Shown here: piece by piece, positions 55,093 to 64,000 of the stretch
How the letters are laid out: each line of letters opens with the position of its first letter
Numbering within the stretch: position 1 is the first letter of the stretch
Assembly: GCA_019119615.1 (NCBI GenBank)
Contig: DWWQ01000040.1
Span: 1 to 64,000 of the forward strand
Direction of reading: 5' to 3'
Length of the DNA: 64,000 nucleotides
DNA from: Candidatus Alistipes stercoravium
Lineage (GTDB): Bacteria > Bacteroidota > Bacteroidia > Bacteroidales > Rikenellaceae
Position numbers and translations under genes: made by a program
The notes under the pieces: generated by a model
Databases searched by the model: none
Seen by the model: only the letters and a program-made list of their open reading frames with translations
What the model was told of the DNA's origin: nothing

Positions 55093-58044
55093 ATGAAAAA
55101 CGTACTACTGACTACCCTGCTGACGCTCTTCGCAGCTGCGGCTCTCGCGCAGACCGGCTCCGTTACGGCTACGCTGGCGGATGCCGATACGGGAGATCCC
55201 GTGGTCGGTGCGGTCGTAACCGTAACGCCCGCGGCGAATCCGGAGAAGAAACAGTACCTCACATCGGCCTACAAGGGATCGGTGTCGATTCAGTCGCTCG
55301 CCTATGGCGAATACGGCCTTTCGGTCTCCTTTCTGGGATACAAGACACTCGATACGACGTTCCGGGTGTCGGCTCCGAAGCTGAACCTCGGTACGCTGCG
55401 TCTCAAGCCGGGCGTGCAGATCGAGACGGTCGTCAAGGAGGTCAAGGCGATGCGTACGTCGCAGAAGGGCGATACGGTGAGCTACAATGCCGGAGCTTTC
55501 AAGGTTACGAACGATGCCGATGTCGAGGGCCTTCTGAAGAAGATGCCCGGTATCACCGTTACGGACGGTACGGTGGAGGCCCAGGGCGAGGAGATCAAGA
55601 AGGTCTTTGTCGATGGCAAGGAGTTCTTCGGCGAGGACGTTACGACGGCCATCAAGTCGCTGCCGGCCGAGGCCGTGGACCGTGTGGAGGTCTACAACAA
55701 GCTCTCGGATGCCGCCGAGTTCTCGGGCATGGATGACGGCGAGGGCTACAAGGCGCTCAACATCGTTACGAAGCCCGGCATGCGGCAGGGCCAGTTCGGC
55801 AAGCTCTATGCCGGTTACGGATACGATGCCGACACGCAGACCGAGGACCGGAACAAGTATATCGCGGGCGGAAACGTCAATGTCTTCTCGGGCGACAGCC
55901 GCATATCGTTGATCGGACTGTTCAACAACGTGAATCAGCAGAACTTCTCGTTCGAGGATATTCTCGGCGTAACGGGCGGTTCGGGCGGCGGGCGCCGCCG
56001 CGGCGTGGGCCAGTACATGACCCGTCCGCAGGACGGTGTGGCCAAGGTGAACGCCATCGGTCTGAACTATACCGATACCTGGGGCAAACGCGATCAGGTG
56101 TCGTTCCAGGGCAGCTACTTCTTCAACAATACCAATACGACGAACCTTTCGACGATCCAGAAGTGGTACGAGGCCCCGATGGCCATCGATACCCTCTCGA
56201 CGACGGGATACTCCGATACGAAGGGCTTCAACCACCGTTTCAACGGCCGTCTGGAGTGGAAGATCTCCGAGAACCAGAACCTGATGATCCGCCCGAGCTT
56301 CAGTTATCAGTCGAACGATCCGTGGAGCCGGACGCAGGGCTGGCAGTACGGCGAAAGCGGCTACAGCCGTACGGATAACTTTGATGATGCTGACCGCAGG
56401 GGCTATAACATCGGAACATTCGCCATCTACCGCGCCAAACTGGGCAAGGACGGCCGTACGATCACGCTCAACGGCAATTTCCGCTATTCGGACAGCCGGA
56501 ATAACTCGGATTCCTATTCGAACCAGCTCGGAAGCCTTGCGGACCGTCCCGAAACGGATCCGGCCACGGGGCTCTGGGATCCGACCGATTATGTGCAGCT
56601 GCGCTACCTGCGCGATATCGCCCCTTCGAGCAGCTACAGCCTGCGCGGTGAGTTCACCTATACGGAGCCCGTCGCCAAATATGCCCAGGTAAGCCTCCAG
56701 TACCGGGCTTCCTACGATCATCAGGAGCGCGACAAACGCTCTTATGAGACGGGCGACGACTTCTCGATCGCCGGACTGCTGCCCGATCCGCTGCTGTCGA
56801 ACGCCTACGAGAGCAACTATACCGTGCAGCGTGTGGGCCCGGGCTTCCGCTACTCGAAGGACCGCAATACGTTTGTCGCCAACGTGTACTACCAGCATTC
56901 GACCCTTGACGGCATGGTTACGCAGAACGACTCGGAGAAGATCACCCACAGCTATGACGACTTCACCTATTTCATGATGGGTCAGCTCAACATCAACCGG
57001 GAGAACTCGCTGCGTCTGTTCATCTCCTCCTATACGGACAACCCCGAGGTAACGAATCTGCAGGGTGTCTACGACCTTGCGGACGCGCAGAACATCTCGC
57101 ACGGTAATCCGACGCTGAATCCCTCCTATACGCACCGGGTCAATTTCCACTATGTCAATTCGAACGTCGAGAAGGGCCGGACCTTCATGTGGATGTTCTC
57201 CATGCAGAGCACGTCGGACTATTTCGCCACGCACACGGTCCAGAACCCCACGATTTCGATCGACGAGGATCTCTATACGCCGAACTTCTACTCCACGCCG
57301 ATCAACCTGGACGGTTACTGGAACCTGCGTACGCATCTGAGCTACGGATTCCCGATCGGCTTCCTGAAGTCGAACTTCAACATCATGGCGGGTGTTACCT
57401 ATACCTTGACGCCGAGTATGCTGGGCGGTACGGTGGATGCGGCGACGGGAGCGATCACCGGCGGCGAGCGTAACGATGCGAGCAACATCGGCTACGACTT
57501 CGGGGCCGTGCTGGGCAGCAACATCTCCGAGAACGTTGATTTCACCTTCGCCTGGAACGGTACCTACAACGAGGCTACGAACTCGTTGAATGCCACGAAT
57601 GCCAAGAACCGTTATTTCAACCATACGGCGCGGGGCGACGTGAAGATCGTCTTCCCGCTGGGCTTCACGCTCACGGCAAGTGCTGCCTATACGCAGTACA
57701 TCGGCTTTACGAACGACTACGACAGCCACTACCTGCTTTGCAACGCCTATATCGGCAAGAAGATCTTCCGCAACCAGCGGGGCGAGATCATGTTCGGCGT
57801 GAACGATATGTTCAATCAGAACAAGGCGTTTGCCCGTACGACGGGTTCGGGCTGGACGCAGAACGCCACGAACAGCGTGATCGGCCGCTACTACATGGTG
57901 CAGTTCACCTACAACCTGCGCCATTTCGGCAAGAAAGGCTCGACGAATATCAAGGATTACGAAGGGATGGATCAGTCGGGTTCGCGCCGACGCATGGGTC
58001 CCGGCGGCCCGGGAGGACCTCCTCCCATGGGTCCCCGTCCGTAA
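55093..58044 (+). CDS. Outer-membrane beta-barrel protein with carboxypeptidase-regulatory-like N-terminus
   Basis: 983 residues. Signal peptide (LLTTLLTLFAAAALAQ), a CarboxypepD_reg-like beta-sandwich (~20-95), a plug-like region (DVEGLLKKMPGITVTDGTVE to AVDRVEVYNKLSDAAEFSGM) and a ~700-residue barrel rich in Tyr/Asn (OMP_b-brl_3 type). The C-terminus has a Gly/Pro/Met/Arg tail after the last strand. It resembles TonB-dependent receptors, but I see no obvious TonB box. The substrate is unknown. A weak -7-like TAACTTCG lies at 55064-55071. No SusD-like partner follows. Confidence 0.85.
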   Translation: MKNVLLTTLLTLFAAAALAQTGSVTATLADADTGDPVVGAVVTVTPAANPEKKQYLTSAYKGSVSIQSLAYGEYGLSVSFLGYKTLDTTFRVSAPKLNLGTLRLKPGVQIETVVKEVKAMRTSQKGDTVSYNAGAFKVTNDADVEGLLKKMPGITVTDGTVEAQGEEIKKVFVDGKEFFGEDVTTAIKSLPAEAVDRVEVYNKLSDAAEFSGMDDGEGYKALNIVTKPGMRQGQFGKLYAGYGYDADTQTEDRNKYIAGGNVNVFSGDSRISLIGLFNNVNQQNFSFEDILGVTGGSGGGRRRGVGQYMTRPQDGVAKVNAIGLNYTDTWGKRDQVSFQGSYFFNNTNTTNLSTIQKWYEAPMAIDTLSTTGYSDTKGFNHRFNGRLEWKISENQNLMIRPSFSYQSNDPWSRTQGWQYGESGYSRTDNFDDADRRGYNIGTFAIYRAKLGKDGRTITLNGNFRYSDSRNNSDSYSNQLGSLADRPETDPATGLWDPTDYVQLRYLRDIAPSSSYSLRGEFTYTEPVAKYAQVSLQYRASYDHQERDKRSYETGDDFSIAGLLPDPLLSNAYESNYTVQRVGPGFRYSKDRNTFVANVYYQHSTLDGMVTQNDSEKITHSYDDFTYFMMGQLNINRENSLRLFISSYTDNPEVTNLQGVYDLADAQNISHGNPTLNPSYTHRVNFHYVNSNVEKGRTFMWMFSMQSTSDYFATHTVQNPTISIDEDLYTPNFYSTPINLDGYWNLRTHLSYGFPIGFLKSNFNIMAGVTYTLTPSMLGGTVDAATGAITGGERNDASNIGYDFGAVLGSNISENVDFTFAWNGTYNEATNSLNATNAKNRYFNHTARGDVKIVFPLGFTLTASAAYTQYIGFTNDYDSHYLLCNAYIGKKIFRNQRGEIMFGVNDMFNQNKAFARTTGSGWTQNATNSVIGRYYMVQFTYNLRHFGKKGSTNIKDYEGMDQSGSRRRMGPGGPGGPPPMGPRP

Positions 58045-58077
58045 GGGGTTGTTGCACTCGATTTGAAATGGATGTGG

Positions 58078-58110
58078 AAAAAGACACCGGGTTGCCCGGT
58101 GTCTTTTTTT
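58078..58110. terminator. Bidirectional terminator
   Basis: AAAAAGACACCGGG pairs perfectly with CCCGGTGTCTTTTT around a TTG loop. It serves the barrel gene and the convergent exporter operon. Confidence 0.9.
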
Positions 58111-58131
58111 TATGTCGGGGTTTGATCGGGG

Positions 58132-59349
58132 TTATTTCCCTTTTCGGGCCTGTTCGTGCTCCTCGCGGCGGATTACCTGGTGCGTGCCGATGCAGGCCAG
58201 ACCGCCGTAAACGACCGTAAGGATCACGAGCCACTTGACCTCGGCGAAGACCTCGCCGAGTGAGGCGCCCATCGTCTGGATGCGGATGAATCCGTTTACG
58301 CCGTGGCTGCTCGGCAGCAGCTTTCCGAGGTTGAACAGCCACTCCGGGATGCCCTCCTTCGGGAAGGAGATGCCGCTGAGCATCAGTACCGGTATCGAGG
58401 TCCAAAGCAGCAGTAACAGCGAATTTTCGCGGTAGCGGAAGAGCGTCGAGACGGCGATGCCCATGGCGATGCAGGCTGCGACATAGAGGGCCATGATGAC
58501 CGCCACGGCTCCGGCAGACCCGTTCATCGGGAAGTGGAAGAGGCGGTAATGCACGCCGAGTACATAGGCACACGTTACGGCGTAGATTGCCGCATAGACC
58601 GTTGCGCGGCCCATGACGATCGGCAAGGTGGACATGCGTCCCCGCCCTGCGGGCCGGAGCTTGCGGTAGAGGCCGTGCTCGCGCCACGTTCCGCCGATCA
58701 TGCCGATGCCGATGAGCATCGTCTGCTGGATGATGACGATGATGATCGCGGGCATGACGAAGGTTCCGTAACCCAGGTAGGGGTTGAAGAGGTTGTGCGA
58801 CTGGTAGATGACCGGCTGCGTTACGGCCTGTGCCTGCGGGATGTTGGCGCCCTTGGCGATCAGGCGCTGGAATTCGACCATGGCGCCCGTTTGTCCGATC
58901 GTCGTAACGAGCTCCTGGAAGACCTGGCGGTACATGAGGAAATAGCTGGCGTCGCAGTAGACGGCCACGTTGGCCTGTAATCCTCCGAGGAGGTTTTTTT
59001 CGTAGTCGGCGGGGATGTAGACCACGCCGTAGATCTTGCGGTCGTAGAAGAGTTCCTTGGCCTCCTCCATGTCCGAGGGTTCGTAGGCGACGTAGGTGTT
59101 CGGCCCAGCGTTGAAAGTCTCGATCAGCGTACGGCTTGCGTGTGTACGGCTCTGATCCACGACGCCGATCGGCACGTTGCGCAGTACCTGCGAACCGTAG
59201 GCCAGCGAATAGACCGTGGCGTAGATCAGCAGGGCGAAGATGAGCACCAGCATGACGCCTCCGTCGGTGAAGATCGTGCGGAACTCGTTCCGTACGACAC
59301 TTCGGAACTGCGTCCAGTAGGATGCGATTTGTCGGCTCAATCGGTTCAT
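58132..59349 (-). CDS. ABC-2 type permease (YhhJ-like) 2
   Basis: 405 residues: first helix (VMLVLIFALLIYATVYSLAY), a periplasmic domain (~60-190), then five helices including MPAIIIVIIQQTMLIGIG. Last gene of the TolC-HlyD-permease-permease operon, 1 base after its partner. No ATPase gene is in the operon. Confidence 0.88.
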   Translation of the reverse strand: MNRLSRQIASYWTQFRSVVRNEFRTIFTDGGVMLVLIFALLIYATVYSLAYGSQVLRNVPIGVVDQSRTHASRTLIETFNAGPNTYVAYEPSDMEEAKELFYDRKIYGVVYIPADYEKNLLGGLQANVAVYCDASYFLMYRQVFQELVTTIGQTGAMVEFQRLIAKGANIPQAQAVTQPVIYQSHNLFNPYLGYGTFVMPAIIIVIIQQTMLIGIGMIGGTWREHGLYRKLRPAGRGRMSTLPIVMGRATVYAAIYAVTCAYVLGVHYRLFHFPMNGSAGAVAVIMALYVAACIAMGIAVSTLFRYRENSLLLLLWTSIPVLMLSGISFPKEGIPEWLFNLGKLLPSSHGVNGFIRIQTMGASLGEVFAEVKWLVILTVVYGGLACIGTHQVIRREEHEQARKGK

Positions 59350-59350
59350 G

Positions 59351-60529
59351 CTACAACCTCCCCCAGAATTTTTCCTCGGTGGCTACCTGTTTGAGACGCG
59401 GCAGGCACAGAAGCGGTAAGACAACGAACAGAAGCATGTATCCCAGATCGGGCAGCGAATAGACGGCCGGTGTTCCGCGCAGCATCTGATCGACGAAGAT
59501 GTCGGTGTAGAAGGTGAAGGGGAACAGGCAGCTCACCCACTGCATGGGCTTCCACATGGCCATGATCGGGAACGTCAGGCCCGAGAAGGTGAAGGCCAGC
59601 ACGGAGTATCCGCCGCCGATCGAGAGTGCGAGACGCAGGTTGGCCAGCAGCGAGACGATCAAGACGGCGATCGACTGGTAGGCAAGGATAAAGAAGAGCG
59701 TGCCGACGAGGATCACGCCGAGATTGCCGTTCAGCGGGGTCCCGACGATCTTGAAGATGATGACGAGCATCACGAGCGAGATGAGGAACATCACGGCCGT
59801 GATGGGCAGGACCTTGCCGGCGAGGGCCGCTCCCGTGGAGTCTCCGCCCGTGCGGAACCAGTCGCGTGCGGTGCCGTATTTGAGTTCTGTGCCGATAGCG
59901 AAGATGGTGGCCATCACGGTGAAGATCATGAGCATCATGGGCATGAAGCTCGGCGAGAGGTAGTATCCGTAGTTGATGTGGGGATTGAAGAGCACATGAC
60001 GGTCGAACCGCACGGGCATGATCTGGGCCATGGCCTGCTGCTGGGTGAGCCCCTGTTTCATGAGGATCTGCAGCTGCACGCCGGCCGAGAAGGTCGTAAC
60101 GGCGGTCTGGATATCCTTCGACAGCAGGCCGTTCACGGTGATGTTCGTTCCCGAAACGTAATTCTCGATATGGGTCTGGCTATTGCTCAGAATGTTCTTT
60201 TCGAAGAAGGCCGGAATCTGCACGATGGCCATGACCTTGCCTTCGCGCATGAGGCGTTCTCCCTCGTCGATCGACTGCACGTCGTAGGAGACCAGTGCCG
60301 TCGGCGTGTCGTCGATCATCTGGGCCACCTTGCGCGAGAGGGTCGTGTGGTCCTCGTCGAGGATCGCAATGGGCACGTTGCGGATGGCGCCCTGGTTGAA
60401 CAGCAGGGCGAAGAATGCGAACGAGACCACGGGAAGGATGACCATCAGCACCATATACATCGGCTGACGCCCCAACCGCCCGACTTCACGCCGCATGACG
60501 GCGCAGGTATTTTCCAGTGCGCGGCGCAT
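59351..60529 (-). CDS. ABC-2 type permease (YhhJ-like) 1
   Basis: 392 residues: a first helix (MVLMVILPVVSFAFFALLFN), a periplasmic domain, then five helices from FMPMMLMIFTVMATIFAIG. It starts 3 bases after the adaptor stop. A later in-frame Met (11 codons on) is possible but less likely. Confidence 0.88.
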   Translation of the reverse strand: MRRALENTCAVMRREVGRLGRQPMYMVLMVILPVVSFAFFALLFNQGAIRNVPIAILDEDHTTLSRKVAQMIDDTPTALVSYDVQSIDEGERLMREGKVMAIVQIPAFFEKNILSNSQTHIENYVSGTNITVNGLLSKDIQTAVTTFSAGVQLQILMKQGLTQQQAMAQIMPVRFDRHVLFNPHINYGYYLSPSFMPMMLMIFTVMATIFAIGTELKYGTARDWFRTGGDSTGAALAGKVLPITAVMFLISLVMLVIIFKIVGTPLNGNLGVILVGTLFFILAYQSIAVLIVSLLANLRLALSIGGGYSVLAFTFSGLTFPIMAMWKPMQWVSCLFPFTFYTDIFVDQMLRGTPAVYSLPDLGYMLLFVVLPLLCLPRLKQVATEEKFWGRL

Positions 60530-60532
60530 TTT

Positions 60533-61522
60533 CTATCGGGCGATTTGCTCCCAGTCCACGAGTACGCTCATGCCCGGACGCATGTTCTCGGCGGCCGATA
60601 CGGGCTTGGCCTTCACGGCGAAGGTGCGGATGTCGAAGCCGCCCTGCGTGCGGGTTGCCGCCCAGGTGGCGAAGTCGGCCTGCGGGGCGATGTAAGTTAC
60701 CTCGAACTCCACGTCGCGGTCGAGTGCGGGGACGAAACCGGTCATGCGTGTCCCGATCTTCATGCCCGGGAGCATCGTCTCCTTGACGTTGAAGGTAACC
60801 CACATGTCCGACATGTCGAGGATGGCTACTACGGGATAGCCGCTGCCGACCAGTTCGCCCTCTTCGGCGATGATCGTCGAGATCTCTCCCGTTACGGGTG
60901 CGTATACAGCGGCGTCGCTCAGGTAGGATTCCACCTCGCTGACGGCGCCTTCGGCCTGGCGGACGCGGGCTGCTGCAGCCTCCTTGTCCTCCTTGCGGGC
61001 ACCGTCCGAGGCCATGTCGTACTGGGCCTTGGCAGCGAGTGCCGTGGCCTCCATCGCCTTGTAGTTCGCCTCGGCCTCGTCGAGCTTCTGGGCCGGGAGC
61101 ACGCCGTCGTTGTAGAGGTTCTGCACGCGTTCGTAGGTCTTCCGGGCCAGTTCGAGCCCTGCCTGGGCCTTCTCCCACATGTTCAGCGCCGCCTCGATCT
61201 GCTGGATGCGGGCGCCGGCCACGGCGGCGGCGTCGAGTGCCGCGGCGGCACTCTTCACGGCCTCGGCCTGCTGGAGCTTGGCGTCCAGCTCGGGCGTGGA
61301 GAGCATGTAGAGCAGCTGCCCCTTCTCCACCTGCTGCCCCTCCTCGACCTTCATCTGGTCGATGCGGCCGGGGACCTTCGACGAGGCCTTGTAGGTCGTA
61401 CACTCGACGGTTCCCTGGATCAGCATGGGGGCCCGCCGGTCGAGGTACCAGCTGATGAGCACGACCGCGAGGATGATGACCGCGGCGGCCGCTGCAATTC
61501 CGATTACGTTGCTTCGTTTCAT
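60533..61522 (-). CDS. HlyD-family membrane fusion protein
   Basis: 329 residues. An N-terminal anchor (VIGIAAAAAVIILAVVLISW), a lipoyl half (ASSKVPGRIDQMKVEEGQQV), a long Ala/Glu-rich helical hairpin (~75-200), a second lipoyl half (VYAPVTGEISTIIAEEGELV) and a barrel domain. It resembles YbhG/EmrA-like adaptors and bridges the permeases to TolC. Confidence 0.9.
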   Translation of the reverse strand: MKRSNVIGIAAAAAVIILAVVLISWYLDRRAPMLIQGTVECTTYKASSKVPGRIDQMKVEEGQQVEKGQLLYMLSTPELDAKLQQAEAVKSAAAALDAAAVAGARIQQIEAALNMWEKAQAGLELARKTYERVQNLYNDGVLPAQKLDEAEANYKAMEATALAAKAQYDMASDGARKEDKEAAAARVRQAEGAVSEVESYLSDAAVYAPVTGEISTIIAEEGELVGSGYPVVAILDMSDMWVTFNVKETMLPGMKIGTRMTGFVPALDRDVEFEVTYIAPQADFATWAATRTQGGFDIRTFAVKAKPVSAAENMRPGMSVLVDWEQIAR

Positions 61523-61537
61523 ATCGTTTCTCTTATT

Positions 61538-62992
61538 TTATTTTTGATCGAAAAGGATGACCCGGGCATCCATGCGGCGAGCATAGGCCGGGAATTCGTC
61601 GCTGATGCCGGCTGCTTCGAGCAGCTGTGCCAGTGTCAGATCGAAGTTGTAGGCTGCCTGGAGGCGTTCCGCACGCACACCGGCGAGGTTCAGTTCGGCG
61701 TCTATGAGATCCGATGCCGAGGCCATGCCCTCCTTGAAGGCGGCATTCTTCATGCGCAGGTACTCTTCGGCAAAGTTCAGCGAGGCTTCGATCGAGGTGA
61801 TCTGGTTGCGGTAGTTGAGCATCTGGTTGTAGAGTTTCTCGACCAGCACGGCGATATCCTGCGAGGCCTTGTTCTGCAGGGCGCCGACGCGGCTTGCTGT
61901 CTGTTTGGCGGCCGAATACTTGTATTCGCGGTTCAGACCGTCGAAGATCTTGAAATTGACCCCTACGCCGACAGCCCAGCGGGGAACGAATCCGGCGACC
62001 TGGTAGTTGTAGAACATGCCGCCGCCCATGGCCACGACCTGCGGCAGGAAGGCCGAGCGCTGGGCCCGGACGTTTTCCTGGGCCAACTGGCGCGTCAGCG
62101 ATACCTGCGAGAGTATCGGGTTGCGTGCTTCGGCCATGTCCTGATAGTAGGCCAGCTCCTCGATGTCGCCGATGAGGAACATCGCCGTCAGGGGCTGCCA
62201 GTCGTTTTCGCGGCCCAGCGTATTGGAAAGGGCGCTCGAGACGGTCTCGCGCTGCAGGCGGGCATTGGCCAGTTCCCGTTCGGCCTCGGCCATTTTGAAC
62301 TCCACATAGAGCAGTTCGCTCTGGGCGATCATGCCGTTCTGCTCGAGTTTGCGGGCATCCTCCAGGTGGTGGCGGACTCCCTCGACGACCTGTTCGCGTA
62401 CGGCTACGACCTGCGTGGCCAGCGCCAGACCGAAATAGCGCTCCACAAGTTCCGAGATGAGTGCGTTGCGGGTCTGGTTTCCCTGCTCCGTGGCCGACCG
62501 TTCCTGAAGCCGTGCGGCGCGGTTCGCGGCGTTGATCTTGCCGCCCAGCCAGATGGGCATCGTAACCTCGCCGCCGACGAATCCCAGACTCTGGTCCTGG
62601 ATGGTCAGGAACCAGTCGGCATTCATCATCGGGTTGAGCAGTCCCTGGATCGAGGGAATGAGCTCCGGGGAGATCAGTCCGCTGCCCAGTATCTTGCCCG
62701 TCAGGTCCTTCACCGGGGTCTTCATGCCGTTGAGGTCGAAGCCTATGTCCTTGCCCAGATAGGCGTAGGCGCCCGTCAGGTTGATCTGCGGCATGCGCAG
62801 ACCGATCGCTGCGCGGCGCTGCTGCTGTGCGGCACGCTCCTCGTAGGCCGCGGCCTTCATTGCGGGATTGTCCGTGAGGGTTACGGCGATCGCTTCGTCG
62901 AGCGTCAGGGCCTTTCCGACCTCCTGGGCCGGGAGGTAGGAGACTGCGGCCAGCGCTACGGTCGTCAGTGCGATTCGGATGCTTATTTTCAT
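61538..62992 (-). CDS. TolC-family outer-membrane efflux protein
   Basis: 484 residues with signal peptide (RIALTTVALAAVSYLPAQ). Two TolC repeats: AAIGLRMPQINLTGAYAYLG with VTMPIWLGGKINAANRAARL, and AQRSAFLPQVVAMGGGMFYN with VGVNFKIFDGLNREYKYSAA. First gene of the exporter operon, 15 bases before the adaptor gene. Confidence 0.92.
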   Translation of the reverse strand: MKISIRIALTTVALAAVSYLPAQEVGKALTLDEAIAVTLTDNPAMKAAAYEERAAQQQRRAAIGLRMPQINLTGAYAYLGKDIGFDLNGMKTPVKDLTGKILGSGLISPELIPSIQGLLNPMMNADWFLTIQDQSLGFVGGEVTMPIWLGGKINAANRAARLQERSATEQGNQTRNALISELVERYFGLALATQVVAVREQVVEGVRHHLEDARKLEQNGMIAQSELLYVEFKMAEAERELANARLQRETVSSALSNTLGRENDWQPLTAMFLIGDIEELAYYQDMAEARNPILSQVSLTRQLAQENVRAQRSAFLPQVVAMGGGMFYNYQVAGFVPRWAVGVGVNFKIFDGLNREYKYSAAKQTASRVGALQNKASQDIAVLVEKLYNQMLNYRNQITSIEASLNFAEEYLRMKNAAFKEGMASASDLIDAELNLAGVRAERLQAAYNFDLTLAQLLEAAGISDEFPAYARRMDARVILFDQK

Positions 62993-63012
62993 AATATGAA
63001 TCGTTTATGGGG

Positions 63013-63020
63013 CAAATATA
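63013..63020 (-). promoter_or_regulatory. -7 box of the TolC-HlyD-permease operon
   Basis: TATATTTG on the minus strand, 20 bases before the ATG. Confidence 0.7.
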
Positions 63021-63085
63021 GTCTATTTCACGAAACGTTGTACCGGATTCGGAAGTTTAGACCAATTTTGGGCTTAAATACGCCT

Positions 63086-64000
63086 TTATTGCCATAAATG
63101 CGCATTGATTGTACGCACCTGCCCGCCCATTTGTGGATAGCAACGGACATCGAGTCCTGCCTCGCGCAGGGTGAGAGCGCCGCGGCAGCAAACGAAACAG
63201 TCGGGTTCGTAGAGGGCGAACACCACCCGGGCGAATCCGTGGCGCAGGATGAGCTGTGTGCAACTCTCCGGCTCGCTGGCCCGTTTCGAACAGGGTTCCA
63301 TCGAGGTGAAGATCGCCGCTCCGCAGAGCGATGCTCCCGCCTCGAGCGCCTTGCGGATAGCCTCCTGCTCGGCATGGTGTGTTGCGGAACTTTCATGGGT
63401 GTAGCCTTTGAACAGCCGTCCGTCGGCGGTTTCGATTACGGCACCTACGCAATAGGAGGTGCGGCAGGGCGTGCAGCGGCGGCTCTCGTCGATGGCTTCC
63501 TGCAACCGCTTCATGTCGTTGGCCGTCGTATCCGGATGCAGGGTGTAGTGTGCAACCTCCATGCCATCGAGTCGTTCATTGCGGCATAATGTCGTTGCGG
63601 GGGGTATGAACTGAAAGCGGGCTCCTCCCCGGCCGGTTCCGAGCCGCAGGTGCGGATTGACCGCCAGCCGCAGTTCGTCGGCCTGTCCTTCACGGAGGAA
63701 CATACGGAGGATTTCGGCGCCTCCCTCGACCAGCAGGCGGCCGATGCCGCGCTTTTCGAGTTCGGTGATGACATAGGCTGCCGTGAGTTCTTCGCCGCTG
63801 CTTGAGAGAACGGTGGCATACGGCTGAAGATCGGGAAGTTCCTTCTGTGTGAATACGATCTTTTCAGCATCACCCTCCGTAAAGAAGCGCATCGCGGGAT
63901 CGAGCCGTCCCGAGCGGGTCAGGACGACCTTCGTCAAATCGGCCGGAAGACCTTCGGCCACGCGTTGCCGGCGCATTCCGTCGTCGCGCAGCCGCAGGGC
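63086..64000 (-). CDS. RibD-like reductase-deaminase fusion, inverted domain order (partial, runs off right edge)
   Basis: The reading frame is open to the window edge upstream of the first ATG (63976), and the residues there (LRLRDDG, then RVAEGLPADLTKVVLT) fit an ongoing RibD reductase domain, so the N-terminus is outside. The visible reductase part includes GIGRLLVEGGAEILRMFL. After ~160 residues a zinc deaminase domain follows: HAE in THHAEQEAIRKALE and the Cys pair in EPCSKRASEPESC. In ordinary RibD the deaminase comes first. It may act in riboflavin or a related pyrimidine/pterin pathway; the true substrate is unclear. Confidence 0.78.
   Translation of the reverse strand, partial: ALRLRDDGMRRQRVAEGLPADLTKVVLTRSGRLDPAMRFFTEGDAEKIVFTQKELPDLQPYATVLSSSGEELTAAYVITELEKRGIGRLLVEGGAEILRMFLREGQADELRLAVNPHLRLGTGRGGARFQFIPPATTLCRNERLDGMEVAHYTLHPDTTANDMKRLQEAIDESRRCTPCRTSYCVGAVIETADGRLFKGYTHESSATHHAEQEAIRKALEAGASLCGAAIFTSMEPCSKRASEPESCTQLILRHGFARVVFALYEPDCFVCCRGALTLREAGLDVRCYPQMGGQVRTINAHLWQ

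Noticed and set aside
59978..63097. A 1039-codon plus-strand frame
   Set aside because: Antisense to TolC, HlyD and permease genes with clear motifs.

Overview
The window is chromosomal DNA of a GC-rich Bacteroidota, most like Alistipes (Rikenellaceae). The genus is inferred from protein style, not from a database search. Supporting signs are many promoters of the Bacteroidota type (TAnnTTTG about 20-55 bases before genes, no clear Shine-Dalgarno sites), fimbrillin-like and major-paralogous-domain (FISUMP) lipoproteins, a secreted choloylglycine-hydrolase-type enzyme of gut Bacteroidota, and an outer-membrane beta-barrel with a carboxypeptidase-regulatory-like N-terminus. I see no transposase, phage gene, CRISPR array or rRNA.

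Layout. 1-6253 (minus): one probable operon of a metal ABC permease, an LptF/G-type permease, ribBA, fmt and an LTA-synthase-like sulfatase-fold protein cut by the left edge. 6353-12988 (plus): mtaB; then a HAMP-like membrane protein, trkH and a two-SPOR-repeat periplasmic protein; then NfeD and flotillin-like FloA. 13082-17302 (plus): a secreted esterase and two modular lipoproteins. 17382-21135 (minus): a methionine operon metY-metX-hom preceded by what looks like a complete ribosome-mediated transcription attenuator with a Met-rich leader peptide. 21266-28661: an RND efflux operon (acrA-acrB-tolC-tetR) divergent from an AraC-type regulator. 28780-29342: a cobalamin riboswitch in its own short transcription unit with no convincing target gene. 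29480-36133 (plus): a TetR-TolC-HlyD-ATPase-ATPase-permease-permease export operon. 36264-39994: choloylglycine-hydrolase family enzyme, Mfa2/FimB-like lipoprotein, MscS-type channel, tRNA-Gly(CCC). 40058-48621: lepA plus an acyl-CoA synthetase (minus), then lysA, an EamA transporter and pheT (plus). 48697-54957: a GH20 hexosaminidase (minus) divergent from mazG, a gamma-carbonic anhydrase, a LytS/LytTR two-component pair and a small periplasmic protein. 55093-62992: a large outer-membrane beta-barrel, then a convergent TolC-HlyD-permease-permease operon that has no ATPase gene. 63086-64000 (minus): a riboflavin-type reductase-deaminase fusion with inverted domain order, cut by the right edge.

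The strongest candidate for something undescribed is the leader of the methionine operon (20944-21135). A 33-codon ORF has six Met codons in nine (codons 18-26), flanked by three mutually exclusive pairing segments and an 11-bp terminator with seven U. This is the logic of the trp/his attenuators applied to methionine. Second is the orphan B12 riboswitch unit at 28780-29342, which may control a regulatory RNA or a very small protein.
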